Positions 21,601-34,156 of a stretch of 64,000 bases of DNA are shown in pieces. The position numbers were made by a program, and so were the translations under genes. The notes under the pieces are model-generated. The model searched no databases. It saw only the letters and a program-made list of their open reading frames with translations, and was not told the DNA's origin. The DNA comes from Cymodocea nodosa (lineage: Eukaryota > Streptophyta > Magnoliopsida > Alismatales > Cymodoceaceae), in contig JAZBRI010000011.1 in assembly GCA_036874045.1 (NCBI GenBank), positions 3,224,001-3,288,000 on the forward strand, given 5' to 3'. Positions within the stretch are counted from its first letter, which is position 1, and each line of letters starts with the position of its first letter.

Positions 21601-23459
21601 CATGGGGTGAGAAAGGAGATTCGCAAGGTGCGAGGGGCTGTCGAGACAAAGGCGTGAGTGGCCAGTCGAAAGAAATTTTTCATCAAATTCAATGGTAAAG
21701 GGGTGAGAAAATCAAGGAAAAGTTACATTTTATGTCAAAAAAAAAAGACAGATTTTGATAAAAAAAATTTCAATGATGTACAAATACTTAGAAAACGACG
21801 AAAAACTTTTCATCATTTTTTATTTTATTTTCTATTATTTTTTAAGTGAACAAGCACCTACTCAATTAGTTAATATATAATTATCAAATGTTGTGATTTA
21901 GTTAAGTAATATAATTCAATTACATTACCTGTAAGATTACCTAAGAACAATAAGACCTTACATGTTATTCAGTTCATCGTAATATTACGTTATGGTTTAC
22001 TAAAATGTTAATGTAATGTAATCGAGTTGCTTTACATAATCAAGCTCTAATTTATGATAATCAAATATAAATTAATTTATAAGAAAACAATAAATAATTA
22101 ATTTTGGAAGTTAAGCTTATGCTTAGTTGAGTGATTTTCTAAAGAATTTAATTTCTTATCGTCAAAATCTAAAGCTTACAATTATTAAAGGTCAAAAATA
22201 GTAATCTTATTAATTAAGGAAAAAAATTCAATTACATTATATGTGAATTACAACTAACCAGACATCTTCACAACAGAATTGAATTACATTACTTAACTAT
22301 ATTTAAAATTAATATAAATTTACAAATATTTGGAAACCAAATGTAGTCTAATAATAATGAGATTATATAAAGAATCAATCTAATCAGTATTTAGCCTTAA
22401 TAATTAAATTCCAATGCTTAAATTATAAAAACTCAAACAATATATTCTAATTAAAGAATATAATTTAATTACTTTACCTACAGGATTGTTATCGATCAAG
22501 CATGGGCAATAAAAGAACAACGATGAAGCAAGATAGAAAAACATGATATAGAATCCGGTGAGGTACGTACTGATCAGGAGAAATAAGAGCTTGACTCTGA
22601 TTACCGAACGAAGGCTTAAACTGATCAGGAGAGTGTCGTCATTGCACAGCATCATTACAATTTCAAAGAAATTAATCAACGTTATCTTTGAAAAAGTTTG
22701 TGCATGTACCCATTGATTCGTATTGAATCTACGACGGACATCCAGGTGGCAATAGCGTGTTCTCGTCCTTCTGATATACTTGTGTTTTCAATCAAACACG
22801 AATTTTATCACAGTGAGAATGAAATAAAAAGAAAAAGAAAAAAAAAACTATTTGCAAGATCCACAGGCGCGCTTGGCAATCAAACACTTGCTTTTTTGTT
22901 TTTTAATAAACAAAAGTACTCTGGATAACAACCCACCGTCCGAACATTAAAGACGACAGAAATAATAAAAAATTAAAAATTAAAAACCCGGCGGTGACCT
23001 GTCAACATCGCATGATACCTGAAAGCAAATTACCTTTTAACCTTCTTTACAGTTGATCGTACAATAAGTACGATAAAAAATAGAGGTTATAAAAATAATT
23101 TATCGTGATATATAAATAATCCACAAACCAATGGAAAGAGACACTGACCAAAATACTAGGATTTTTAATTCTGTCATGAAAAATTAATAATTTCTTATAT
23201 ACCATCCAAATTTAAGTATTTACCTGAATATCATCGACAATTCTGTTTTACCACAACATAGTTAACTTACATTTAAAAACCAAGATAAATCTGTTAAATG
23301 TATATTTATTTGCATGATGTGTTTAGGGCTGTCGGGGGTGTCGCATAAAACATAGATATTCACGAAGACATATAAAGAAAAAATAAATTTGTAAATAATG
23401 TAAAAGTAAATGTCAATTTTTTTAATTACATACAGTTAAAAGATCCGAAATATTACAAG
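21601..23459. other. Mostly non-coding AT-rich DNA
   Basis: No recognised gene. 21760-21850 resembles 26130-26220 (CAAATACTTAGAAAACGACGAAAA-like), suggesting a dispersed small repeat. One minus-strand ORF (22404-22679) is hydrophobic and is treated in the findings. Confidence 0.4.
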
Positions 23460-23760
23460 GAGCGCGTAGGAATGAGCTAAGCTTATCCGATACCCTCCAG
23501 GGCCCACGCACGGCGACTCGTCTCCTACGCGAAAAATGGGGAATGGAGCCTGGGGTGCACGAACGAGAGATAATGGAAGAAAAGGACAAACAAGTGGACG
23601 GAGATTTTTTTATATTTTAATATACATATTTTTAAGCTGTGTAAGACCCAGTTCGTGTTTATCCTCATCTTTATTTTTTCCTTCTTTTAAAAAATTGGTG
23701 CCGGAACCGTGGGCTGCGCCCTGATTCTGCCGCTGCCGTGGCACCACATAATAACCTGTT
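23460..23760. other. Small GC-richer island with an inverted repeat
   Basis: Local base composition rises here. Arms CGCGTAGGA (23463-23471) and TCCTACGCG (23523-23531) form a perfect 9-bp inverted repeat. A 62-aa plus-strand ORF (23536-23724) is unrecognised and has no supporting features. It could be a remnant of a gene edge or a small transposon end. Confidence 0.35.
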
Positions 23761-25219
23761 TTTTTTTCCTAAATAAATTTTAATCCGAGATTTTTTTTTT
23801 ATCCAGACAAGTGGAGGCCATGCACATTTCTACGTAACTAATTATAACAGCATAAACTAATCTAAGGTGTGTTTATGCCTCAGACAAATGAGAAAACTAA
23901 AATTAAAAAAAAAAAGAATTTTCCTAACCACTGTGTATTTAAAAAATCTGAAAAAAATATAAAAATCAACCATATCTAGTCAACTTTTTTGAACTATTTT
24001 GTTCGTCAGCATGATGAGCACGCCAGAAGTACATGAGATACGCAAGAAACCCGGATAAAGATAATGTTACATCAAGTAAACCTAGAAAAAGAAAGGGTTA
24101 CGTAAGTATCGTTAAACGCATCCTTGTGTGTACAACTGGCGACTAATTTTCTTATCATCTACGAGATCGCAGGGTCAAATACAACTGGAAATAAAAAAGA
24201 ACATCGAGTATCGTTAAGAAAATCATTTTAACTTCCCTGGTATCGCAGCCATAGAGAAAAGTAAGTTTGGTGTAATTGGAAGATGCAATTGACATCACAT
24301 CTTCATTTCTTAAGTAGCACCAACGGACAAGAACAATGCCAAAATATTTTGAAGATCTTCTGACTGTAGAATCTATGCAACGAGCTTGACAAGTAAATAC
24401 GGCCTTACGAAATTTCTTCAACCAAAGTAATTAAACAACTCTCTTTGCCACGTTACTGCTGATCGATCTTCCACAGACTACTAAAAGGGCGAGGAGGATG
24501 GTGGTAGGGAATTTGCATGGTAGGTTGTTATAGAAGAGCTTTATAGAAATAGAAGATATTATAGAAGGAGCGTTATAGGTAGATTGTCTATGTTGCCGTT
24601 GGCTGTGGAGTAATTCTTCGCGAAGAGAAGATGCTCATTTGTGGAGTATCTTCTGGCAGATCCCCTTATCGATACCACCTGCCCATTTGTGAGTTCGAAA
24701 CACTTGTGCAAGAAAATGACATTAATTGCAGGTCAATGCTGCATGGCATACTTTTGCAAACAAGGCTAAGTTTGCTTTGTAAAAATCTCTGAAGTTTAAT
24801 CTCCCCTGTTTTTTGGGTACGTAGCTGGAAAGTTCTCCATTTCATGAACTAGATTTTGGAGCCAGACCTTCCTAACCACCAGAACAAAGTCTCTGCAGAT
24901 TTTAAAGGCTGCTTGTAAAAATCTCTGTATAAAACGCAAGGTGACTCATGATTTCCCAAGCCACCTCTCAGGAAATCACACAAAACCCCTCGTACCCCTC
25001 CGAACTTCGCATTGTTGTCGAGCCTATCTGGCTGCTGCAAGCACCCTCACACACCCACATTCATGGCGATAGCATCGACACCCCCATCATGGGATCTTTG
25101 TCCATTTGCTAAAAGAGTTCCGCACAAGTGCAAGCTGGATCAATAGATGGCGAGCGAGTGGCCCCAAATGGGTTGTCAATGGGTGAAAATCCTCAAGCAT
25201 GGGTTACCAAAGATGGGGA
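23761..25219. other. No recognisable gene
   Basis: Mixed-composition DNA. Short ORFs at 24155-24421 (minus), 24849-25040 (minus) and a possible plus-strand start at 25063 (MAIASTPPSWDLCPFAKR) match nothing I recognise and are not called as genes. Confidence 0.35.
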
Positions 25220-25313
25220 AGAAAAGAGAGCTAAACGAACGTCGGGGAAGAAGAAAAGGAAAAAGAAAAGAGGAAAAATGAAAAATAAAAAGAAAAGAAA
25301 GAAAAAATTTTAA
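25220..25313. repeat. Purine-rich low-complexity tract
   Basis: An almost pure A/G tract on the plus strand (GAAGAAAAGGAAAAAGAAAA-like). The Lys-rich ORF across it is a composition artefact. Confidence 0.8.
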
Positions 25314-26597
25314 AAAATTGTAGGAGAATAAGAAAGATGATAGACGAAGAAAGACATAAAATAATCAAAATCCTTTTATACCCCTAAAATTATTATTTTT
25401 TTCAGATATAAAAATAATATATGTAGAAGGTAATTATTATTTTTAAAATTAAGAAAAATGTTGAGGTTAATCACATTAATTTAAGTTTTATTCTTTCAAT
25501 TCATTCAAATTCTAACATTCTACGTAGATATTTGAATTTCAAATCTCATCAATTTTCAAATGATGCATAAAAACCTAAAAAATAAGTATATAAGTATTTT
25601 TCCACCATTCTCATTTACCATAAATTATAGAATCACCTGTTATATTTTTTCCCACAATTTCTAAGAAGGTATTTGTACATCTAGAAAATGGTAGAAAGAA
25701 AATAATGAAATATTACAAAAAATAATGAAAAGGAAAATAATAAAATATAACGGAAAGTTAATAAAAAATTAAGATATTTATATATAGAATAGAAAATAAT
25801 AGAATTTGAAATATGTGTGTTTATGCATAGAATAGAAAATCACAGAATGTAAAATATGTATGTTTATGTATAAAATAGAAAGTATTAAAATTGAAAAATT
25901 AAATATTTTTTATATTTATCTATAAGATAGAGAATAACAAAATTTGTTTAACATATCTCTCATAATATCAATTTCTAGCCACCAAGGATAAACAATTTTC
26001 ATATCAAAATTATATACTGCTAATATATTTTCTAATAATTCACCTTTTTTATTTCTTCAATTTTCATCAATTTTGAAAATCAAAAGGTCAGAAAATTTTT
26101 CTTATATACAAGAGAAAATGGTGAAATTCTTCAAAAATCCATTTGGTGCACAAATGCTTAGAAAATGATGAAAATTTTTTGTCATTTCCTTTTTCGTGTT
26201 TTCCACCATTTTCTAGGTATACAAAAACCCCCCAAGTGTACAAAGAAACTCTTAATTTCTCACATTAGTTTATTAAAAGATATAAATTGGCAATAGAAGA
26301 AAGTAAATATTTTATTAAGGTGGCTTTGCCTACACGAGATATTGGTTTGAATTGATTGGGGTGAGTGGGATTTGGAATTATAGGGATAAGTAGAATTAAA
26401 TATTGAAGTACTTCTAAAGGGAAAGAGTGGTTGAAGGAAAAAGAAATGGCAAAAAAGTTGTCATTGGAGTTTAGTTTCATTCCAAAAATTTCTATGAAAC
26501 AAAGCACGCAAACCATGAGAACTTAGATCTAATGGGGTCAATGGACCAAAGTGCTTGTTTAATTCCCTCCATATTAGGTATGGATAGGAGAAAATTG
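25314..26597. other. AT-rich non-coding DNA with short tandem-like repeats
   Basis: Two to three copies of a TAGAATAGAAAATAATAGAATTTGAAATATG-like segment of about 55-60 bp occur at 25780-25930. The rest is simple AT-rich DNA with no gene seen. Confidence 0.45.
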
Positions 26598-27950
26598 TGT
26601 TAGAACCTTTGTGTTTTGATAAATGCAAAAATCCTAGTGAAGTAATAATATGTATTTCACAAGTTATATAGATGCAAAAGTTGTACAAATACAGATTTAG
26701 ACGATTGTTGTACACAAAATTCAAAAGACATCAAGTTGTTAATTTACAGTTAAATTGCCAGATAGTAGATAGAATAAATCATAAAGTTCTAGGCAAAACT
26801 ATCTGGAAGAGAAAAGAGATTCAGTAGGTTTCAAAGCCAACTATCTGGAGGATAGATCAAAGAAGCAGTAAGAAAATCAGAAGGTTCTAGTGAAATTATC
26901 TAAAAGGGAAAAGCTTTGGAAGGTTTCAATGAGGAATTATCTGAAAGTAAAAGGAATACAGTGGAAAGCAAAGAGAAGAGTTTCAAAATGTTACAAAAAA
27001 AACTATCTAAAAATTCAATTGATTCCAGAAAGTTTCAAAGACAGAAATCCAAAACTAAGAAGGCTCATGTGAAGAACTTAAAAACTCACATGACTTGTTT
27101 AAAGAAGATGGAAGCCTTGAAATAAAGGTTCAAAAGGTTTGTAGTCAAACTATTTGAAAGATGAGAGATTTCAGAAGGTTTTAAATTCAAGTATCCAAAC
27201 TTAAAGAAATCACACGTGACAAACTTAAAATCTCACGTAACATATATAGAGAGAGTTTCAGAAAGTTAGGATGAAACTATCTAAAAGATTAGAAAGTTTC
27301 AGAAGGTTTCAGTTCATATAGTTTGTACTCAAAAGACCTCACGTGATTATCTTAAAGACTCATGTGACAAGAAGAAATAACGACTCAGAGAAATTGAAAA
27401 CTTTAAGAGAAAGCTTTCGAAAGGTTTGAAGTCAAACTATCTGAAAGATAAAACTTTTTAGAAAGATTAAAATCCAAGTATTTGAACTTAAAGGTTCTCA
27501 TGTGCATAACTTAAGATTTCATGTAATAGATATAAGAAGGGAATCTCAAGCCATTGGAAGGTTTCAAAATTGTTTTCAGAGGGTTTCAAACAAAACTATC
27601 CGAAAGTCAAAAAGAATCGGAAGGTTTCCATGAAGCAGCATACTAAACAGTAACTTACTATATTTGGGATTGGTAAATTAGTAAGTATAGCAGAATAAAT
27701 CTGTTGAAGAGAAATATGATCGTTATGTTTCTTAGTATAAGTATGATCAATAGGTGAAAGAAAAGACAACGATTATCATATACATTCATACACAAAGCTA
27801 TATAGTTTTTCATAGAAACATTCAGATTTAGCTAAAGCAAAATTGAAGATTCAAGTACATTTATGTGCAAAAAGCTCTCTACACACAAACTCTGATTGAA
27901 AGCCTCAAGTTGTTTGGTTTGTGAGTTTACACCTTAAAACTCAAGGTTGG
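26598..27950 (+). repeat. Copia LTR H (plus orientation), truncated
   Basis: Starts TGTTAGAACCTTTGTGTTTTGATAAATGC, the reverse complement of the D-family LTR end. It runs through the palindrome-rich U3 and a TATA-like TATAAGTA near 27735 to AAAACTCAAGGTTGG at 27950, where it is cut by gypsy LTR G2. About 350 bp of the expected LTR end is missing. No internal copia sequence is attached. Confidence 0.75.
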
Positions 27951-29762
27951 TGTTTGGGTTGTTTTTATGCTTAAGTTAATAAATTCTTTTAGAAGTAAAC
28001 AAACAAACTTTCACACAAATTAGATATTAAGTTCAATTTGTATTTTAACTGCAAGTGCATAGTGTATATTGTATTTGTGAGTAAGTATAAGTCGATCCCA
28101 CAAAGATTGAGTAAGAATTGTGTACTATTTTTTATTTTTATATTGGAATTTATATGTGTTCAGTTGAGCAATCTGTCAAGTTACAGTTAACTCAACAGAC
28201 TTAGTTCGTGGAGTAATGGTTAACTCAACAAACTAACCTCGTGGACTTAAGTTAACTCTACGAGCCTACATTTTTAGTTAAATACTGTTATTCATAGAGG
28301 AATGCAGCTAACCATTAGACGGTTCCATAGAATGTAAATAATGTCAATTAAGCTCTTTAATGTTAGTTAATTTGAGATTTGTCATTAAGCAATACTAACA
28401 TTCAGACATTTCAAACAATAACCATTAAAATCTTTAAGTATCTAGGATGAATCAATTTCAGTAAATAATAAAACTATTTTCTATTTTTCTAAATCAAACA
28501 AACATAAAAAAATCACAATACTGACAATGATAACATTAATCACGATACAAAACAAACAATAAAACACTTTAATACTAAATGTAAACACATATAAGTAGTT
28601 TTTTTTAGTATTTTTGTTTGGATATGTTCCTGAAGATGAGAGGAAGGTGAAATGTAAAAATCTCTATCAACAGTAAAAACTTCTGTCACTATATGCAATG
28701 CGATTACACCATTGAAAACTTAATCACTTACAATCTTGCCTCCTCTCCTTATAGAATCGCAAATCAAGAATTGTAAGTTGATCTCCTCTTCAGCATGCTG
28801 GCATCAACCCGAAACAAAGGCTAGAAGCTTTACGATCTCTTGGGATATGAGTCGGTGCTTAGTGAAAATGGCTTCCCTTCTATGACACGATCACTCCTCA
28901 CAGTGGTTGTTAGTCACTGTATTTGGCTTGGAATTGACTCGACATTCGGAAAGTATCCTCATAGACCTCCGATGGTTGGTGATTTTGGTGGTGGTGTGGA
29001 GCTTCAAGAACTTCTGATGCTTCCTACAGTTAGCGTGGTCCTCCACCCATATAGCACACCTTTAACTTACTGAAAATCCAATTAAGTCATGCATTAAGGT
29101 TTCAACATGTGTATTCCAAGAAATAATAAAATATTCTTTTAGCGTTTAAAATATAACTATCTGATACATGAAATATAACTCTTCGAAATAATAGATAATT
29201 TAGATACTTAAGAATTTCAAAGCTTGTAACTCACCGATAGTGTAGAAATATACTTAATTAAACACTAATTCCTTGAAATTATGTAGATTCTTTCATTAAG
29301 GCATATAATAGTGTAATTATAACATAATCGCTTAATTCTTATATGATAAGCTAAATATTATGTAATTAACCATTATTTAACCCTTAATATTATGCACTTT
29401 TTCATTCTAAACACTTCCTCCATACTTAACTTTTGCTAGTCCCTTAGCAAACTACTAAGATCTACTAGTTGGTCTTTCTAAAGTGCTAGAACTAAGTCTT
29501 CATTTTTTCTTCAAAATACATAGATTAGATTAATGTAAAAATATTCTATATTAATTCAGTAATCTAATTTAACATTGTTTTCTCCTCTCCACTTGCAAAT
29601 ATGTTTAAAACATATGTAAATTACATACAAAATATATTAGCATCACATAGGTGGTAGTTATATTATCAAATTTTTCTTTTCAAACATCTATTATCATGAA
29701 TTTTTCAATATGATTTCTAGAATAAATTTCAACTACATATGAATCAAAACACAATTCAACTC
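27951..29762 (-). mobile_element. Gypsy 3' end fragment G2 (LTR plus 3' UTR)
   Basis: The minus-orientation LTR (27951-29413) is homologous to 48910-50849, with ends TGTTTAG on the minus strand at 29413 and TGTTTGGG on the plus strand at 27951. 29414-29762 matches the internal 3' region just before that LTR, including CTAGCAAAAGTTAAGTATGGAGGAAG on the minus strand as the polypurine-tract region (29414-29440). The rest of the element is missing; homology to 48540-48909 stops at about 29760. The plus-strand ORF at 28840-29073 is an LTR shadow. Confidence 0.82.
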
Positions 29763-29799
29763 TGTTAGGATCTGTAGGCTCACCAGACGGGGGGTGAAT
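29763..29799 (-). repeat. 37-bp start of a D-family copia LTR
   Basis: TGTTAGGATCTGTAGGCTCACCAGACGGGGGGTGAATGG matches the first bases of the LTRs at 54841, 59887 and 62973 and then passes without a break into the copia C LTR. It is a junction scar between elements. Confidence 0.65.
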
Positions 29800-29993
29800 G
29801 GTATTGAAATATAATTGCATCTACAATTTCTGAGGAGAATTGAATTGTATATTGTAATTGAAACTTGAATAAAAATGATTTTATGAAAACAATGTCTCGA
29901 CTTGTTTTTGAGTTTTAAAGTTTCAATTATATTTCAGAAAATATTAAAAATACACAATTCACCCCTCCTCTTGTGTAGCCATACGATCCTACA
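29800..29993 (+). repeat. Copia C 5' LTR remnant
   Basis: 194 bp matching 37358-37551 (ATAATTGCATCTACAATTTC through GATCCTACA), with few differences. About 1.49 kb of upstream LTR, including the promoter, is gone. Confidence 0.88.
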
Positions 29994-29995
29994 AG

Positions 29996-30007
29996 TGGTA
30001 TCAAAGC
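29996..30007 (+). other. Copia C primer-binding site
   Basis: TGGTATCAAAGC lies two bases after the LTR end and differs by one base from TGGTATCAGAGC. Confidence 0.85.
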
Positions 30008-30194
30008 TTTGTTAATAATCTTTGATATAAAATCGATACCAACTTATTTAATATCATTGCTTATTCTACCTTCCTTGTTTTTAAACGGAAATTAATATCT
30101 GAGCATACGTTTTAACTCTATTGATTTAAGGCTCAAGTTGTTTTAAAGTTTTTAGACTGTTTAAAATCAAATAGGTTGAAAAATCTAAGGTAAA

Positions 30195-32218
30195 ATGGCT
30201 ACTAGAAATGGTAATTTTTCTTTATATGAAGGCCAAAATCTTAATCGTCCTCCTTTATTTGATGGAATACATTTTGAATATTGGAAATATAGGATGACTG
30301 TTTTTCTTCAAAGTATAGATCATAAATTGTGGTTCATGATTTCTAAACCATATACTCCGTTAACTACTCCTTATAATACTTGGACAATTGCTGAAAAAGA
30401 AAATGAAACTCTGAATGCTAAGGGCTTAAATATTTTATTTTGTGCATTGAGTTATGAACAGTTCAGTAAAGTGTCGGCATATAAATCTGCTTATGAGGTG
30501 TGGCATGCATTAGAAGTTTCACATGAAGGTACTTCTCAAGTTAAAGAGACAAAAATAAACATGTTGATTCATAAGTACGAACTCTTTAAGATGCATGAAG
30601 ACGAAAATATTTCTGAGATGTTTTCCAGATTTCTTGATATCATAAACTCTTTAAAATGTTTAGGAAAGAATTTTGAAGAGAAGGATTTGGTGAGGAAAAT
30701 TCTCAGTTCCCTAAGTTCTAAATGGTCTCAGAAAGTAACATCAATTGAGGAATCATGAGATTTAAATGTTTATACTATGAATGAACTTATAGGAAATTTA
30801 ACAGCTTATGAAGTTCAATTAAATGAATCACTGAGTCACAACAAACTAAAAATGAAGAAAGAAATAGCCTTCGAAATTAATTCAGATTCTGATATATCTC
30901 TGATTCTGACGAGGATTTTATTTTGCTAACTAGGAAATTCAAGAAAGCATGGAAAGCTAGGAAACAGCAAAGGAACAAAAATGATAAACCCTCAACATCA
31001 AAATCATTGAATGACAAGAATTCTTCATCCAGAAAGTATGTATGTTACAACTGTAAGAAACCTAGACATCTTTCTCTAGATTGTCCTATGAGGAAAAATG
31101 AAAAGCAAAGTAGGACAAACCAGAAGAAGACGGCTAAGAAAACTCAGAAAAAGTTTTACAAGAAAAAGGCTTTGAAGGTCACTTGGGATGACACGTCTGA
31201 AGAGTCTGTATTTGAGGAATCAGCATCAAAATCTTCACATTCAGAAGGAGAACAAGAGTTAGAAGACGTTGCTCATGTGTGCTTCATGGCAGATGAGTCT
31301 GAGGTAATATCTGATCCTGAAAGTCATTCAGATTTCAACTTAGATGAATTATTATGTGCTTATCATGCATTATTACAAAAACTTAAAGTATGTAAACTAG
31401 AAAATAAGAATATTAGAAAATCTTCATCCATTATGGAAGAAGAAAATTATTTCCTGTCTACTACTTTAGAAAAGTTTAAATGTGAGAATGAAAATCATGC
31501 TAGAGATTTGCAAAAATTTAGATTTAATGAATGTATCTTGCATGAACAAATACAGAATATAAATGTTGAAAAATTAAAGATAGAATCTGAAAATGAAATG
31601 TTGAGAAACAATATAAATGAACTTGAATTAGAGATAGATAAATTAAAACTGAGAGAGCAAGATTTAAATTCTACCATTAAGAAATGGAATTTAAGTCAAA
31701 CTAAGTTAGACAAACTAACTAGTACCCCTACGGTGTCTTATAAATTTGGCTTAGGATTTGATTATCCTGAATATCCTCAATCTCAAGCCAATAAAGGATT
31801 TATTAGTTGCAGTTCAAGTAAATCTAAGACTAAAATTCCTTTTATTATGAAACAAGGTAATAAATATGTAGAAGTAGGTACTTCAAGGGATGAATCATGT
31901 AGTAATAATATAAATCAATGTGATTTGTCAAATTGTACTTCTAACATGACTATAAATGTTTCTAAAAATCTTGTTTATTGTTCTGGAAATTCAGTTTCTA
32001 ATGTTTCTAAAATTTCAGATAATTGTAGTAAACTGAAAATTCAGAAACCTGAGCATGTAATTCAATACACTGGTATTAGACTAATTACTCATTCTGCATG
32101 TGATAAAACAAAAAATTCTTGTGCAGAAAAGATTTTGTATGTACGGAAAGTGTTAATACAAGTACAAAATCTTGGTATTAACTTACAGAAATGTATAAGT
32201 ATGACCAAAATAAATTAA
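30195..32218 (+). pseudogene. Copia C gag with zinc knuckle and coiled coil
   Basis: Gag starts at ATG 30195 (MATRNGNFSLYEGQNLNRPP), after the conserved NRPPLFDG start. The UBN2-type capsid region runs to a stop at 30758. The same frame then continues (YTMNELIGNLTAYEVQLNES) until a frameshift near 30890 in an Asp/Ser-rich stretch. The second ORF (30923-32218) has the basic KFKKAWKARKQQRNK segment and a zinc knuckle CYNCKKPRHLSLDC (about 31051-31092). An acidic Ser-rich part follows, then a long coiled coil (about 31380-31700) and a FGLGFDYPEYPQ block near 31745. Its length, with a spacer of more than 350 aa between knuckle and protease, is typical of this long-LTR group. Confidence 0.85.
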
Positions 32219-33157
32219 CATCTGATAAAAATATGTTTGGTCTTGATTATACTACATCTGAAAACAAAAAGAATAATTGCAAAAGCAATAATGCTATATG
32301 TGAGTATGAAGCTAATGATAAATCAATAGTAGTTACAACTAATAAGAATATAAATGATAATGTTAAACTATTTTTAAACAAAAAGAAGAAATTTGCGTTT
32401 AATGAACTTGGTCCTCAACAACATTGGGTACCAAGAAAAAGTTTTTCTTAATTTGTTGCAAGAGGAAACAACATCAAAATGGATCTTGGACAGTGGAGCG
32501 TCAAGTCACATGACTGGACAAAAAAGTCTATTACAAAATTTTACAAATACCATGAAAAGAAGTGTAACATTTGGAAACAAAAGCAAAGATAAAATCATAG
32601 GTATGGGCAATGTTCAAATAACTCCTACTTGTGTTATTTCGAATGTACTATATGTAGAAAACTTAGGATTTAATTTGCTAAGTGTCATAAAACTAGATGA
32701 AAATGGATATTATGTAGTGTTTGAAGATAATGTATGCAAAATAATTGATAAAAATACAGATGAAATTAAGTTTATTGCTAAAAGAAAAGGTTCTGTATGT
32801 ATTTTATCTTTACCTTCTGGTGCAGTTGATTTAAATTCATGTTTGCTAGCTGAAACTAGTGATGCATATCTATGGCATAGAAGGATTGGGCATATAAATA
32901 TGAGACTGTTACATAAACTATCTAGAAAACATTTAGTGAAAGGTTTACCAAAGATTAAATACTCAAAGAACTTTATGTGTGATGCATGTGAGTTAGGTAA
33001 ACTTCACAAAAACTCTTTTAAATCCAAAATTGATATTTCAAGCAAGAGAGTCTTAGAACTTATACATATGGATCTATTTGGACCAACAAGAATCATGAGT
33101 CTTGGTGGTAAACGGTATGTATTTGTTTTAGTAGATGACTTCTCTAGATACACTTAG
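32219..33157 (+). pseudogene. Copia C protease and integrase N-terminus
   Basis: After a frame change near 32200 (ORF 32191-32451) gag ends in LGPQQHWVPRK. The protease ORF (32393-33157) has SKWILDSGASSHMTGQ with an intact DSG near 32480-32515. It continues into LGFNLLSVIKLDENGY, the HHCC region LWHRRIGHINMRLLHKL with MCDACELGKLHKNSF, and the first integrase block LIHMDLFGPTR (first catalytic Asp). It ends at a TAG in VDDFSRYT-VYFL, where Trp is expected. Confidence 0.88.
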
Positions 33158-34156
33158 GTATATTTTCTAGCATCTAAGACAGAAGTTTTTGAAAAATTTA
33201 AAATGTTTTGCAATTTTGTTCAAAATGAACAAAGTGTCTCTATTCAAAAACTTAGGAGTGATCATGGAACTGAATTTGATAATGATCAAATGGATAACTA
33301 TTGTAATGAGCATGGCATTGATCACAGATTTTCTTTTCCAAGAGCACCATGTCAAAATGGTGTTGTTGAGAGAAAGAATAGATCACTTCAAGAAATGGCC
33401 AGAACTATGTTGAATGAACATAAGTTACCTCAAAATCTTTGGGCTGAAGCAGTGAATACAGCTTGTTATGTTGTTAACAGAAGTCACTTAAGACCTCTTG
33501 TTAATAAAACTCCTTTCGAAATTATGTTTAATAGGGTTCCAAAAATTTCCTATATGAAACCATTTGGTTGCAAGTGTTTTATTCTTAATACTAAGGATAA
33601 AAGGGATAAATTTCAAGCCAAAGCGGATGAAGGAATTTTTGTAGGTTACTCTACTAGAAGTAAAGCCTATAGAGTATATAACAAGACTTCTAGGACTATT
33701 GAAGAAACCCTACATGTAAGCTTCAATGAAAATTCTTTTAGAGAATCTCAATGTAAAGCTGATAATGATGATATGATCAATTTTCCAAAAGAGTTAGAGA
33801 TCAATAGAGAGATTGATGATTTATCTAAGAAAATCAAAAATATGAACTTAAATGATCAAACTAATGATGAAAGTTATGTACCTTCAGATGTTGATGAGAA
33901 TATTGAGGAAAATCAGAGAAATTGGCGTTATTCTTCATCACATCCCATCATGCAAGTCATTGGTAATATTAATGAGGGAGTTAAAACTAGAGCTTCAGTA
34001 AATTTAAATAGTATGTGTATGTTTGTTTTTATGGTGGAACCAAGGAATATACAAGAAGCATTATCTGATGAAAATTGGATAGTGGCAATGCAAGAAGAAC
34101 TAAATCAATTCATTAGAAATGATGTTTGGGAATTAGTTTCTCCACTAGAAAATTAG
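33158..34156 (+). pseudogene. Copia C integrase core and C-terminus
   Basis: The frame continues past the TAG at 33155-33157. LRSDHGTEFDN carries the second Asp, and CQNGVVERKNRSLQEMART carries the catalytic Glu. WAEAVNTACYVVNRSHLRP, FGCKCFILNTKDKRDKF and GIFVGYSTRSKAYRVYNK complete integrase. An acidic linker then leads to the RT start (EPRNIQEALSDENWIVAMQEE, NDVWELVSP), which stops at 34154-34156 before a SIIGTKWIF block. All three catalytic residues are present. Confidence 0.9.

Noticed and set aside
25128..25313. Lys-rich plus-strand ORF
   Set aside because: Its C-terminal third is the translation of a purine-rich low-complexity tract; there is no domain or homologue I recognise.
28840..29073. 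Plus-strand ORF of 77 aa
   Set aside because: Lies in gypsy LTR G2 and is not kept in G1 or G3.
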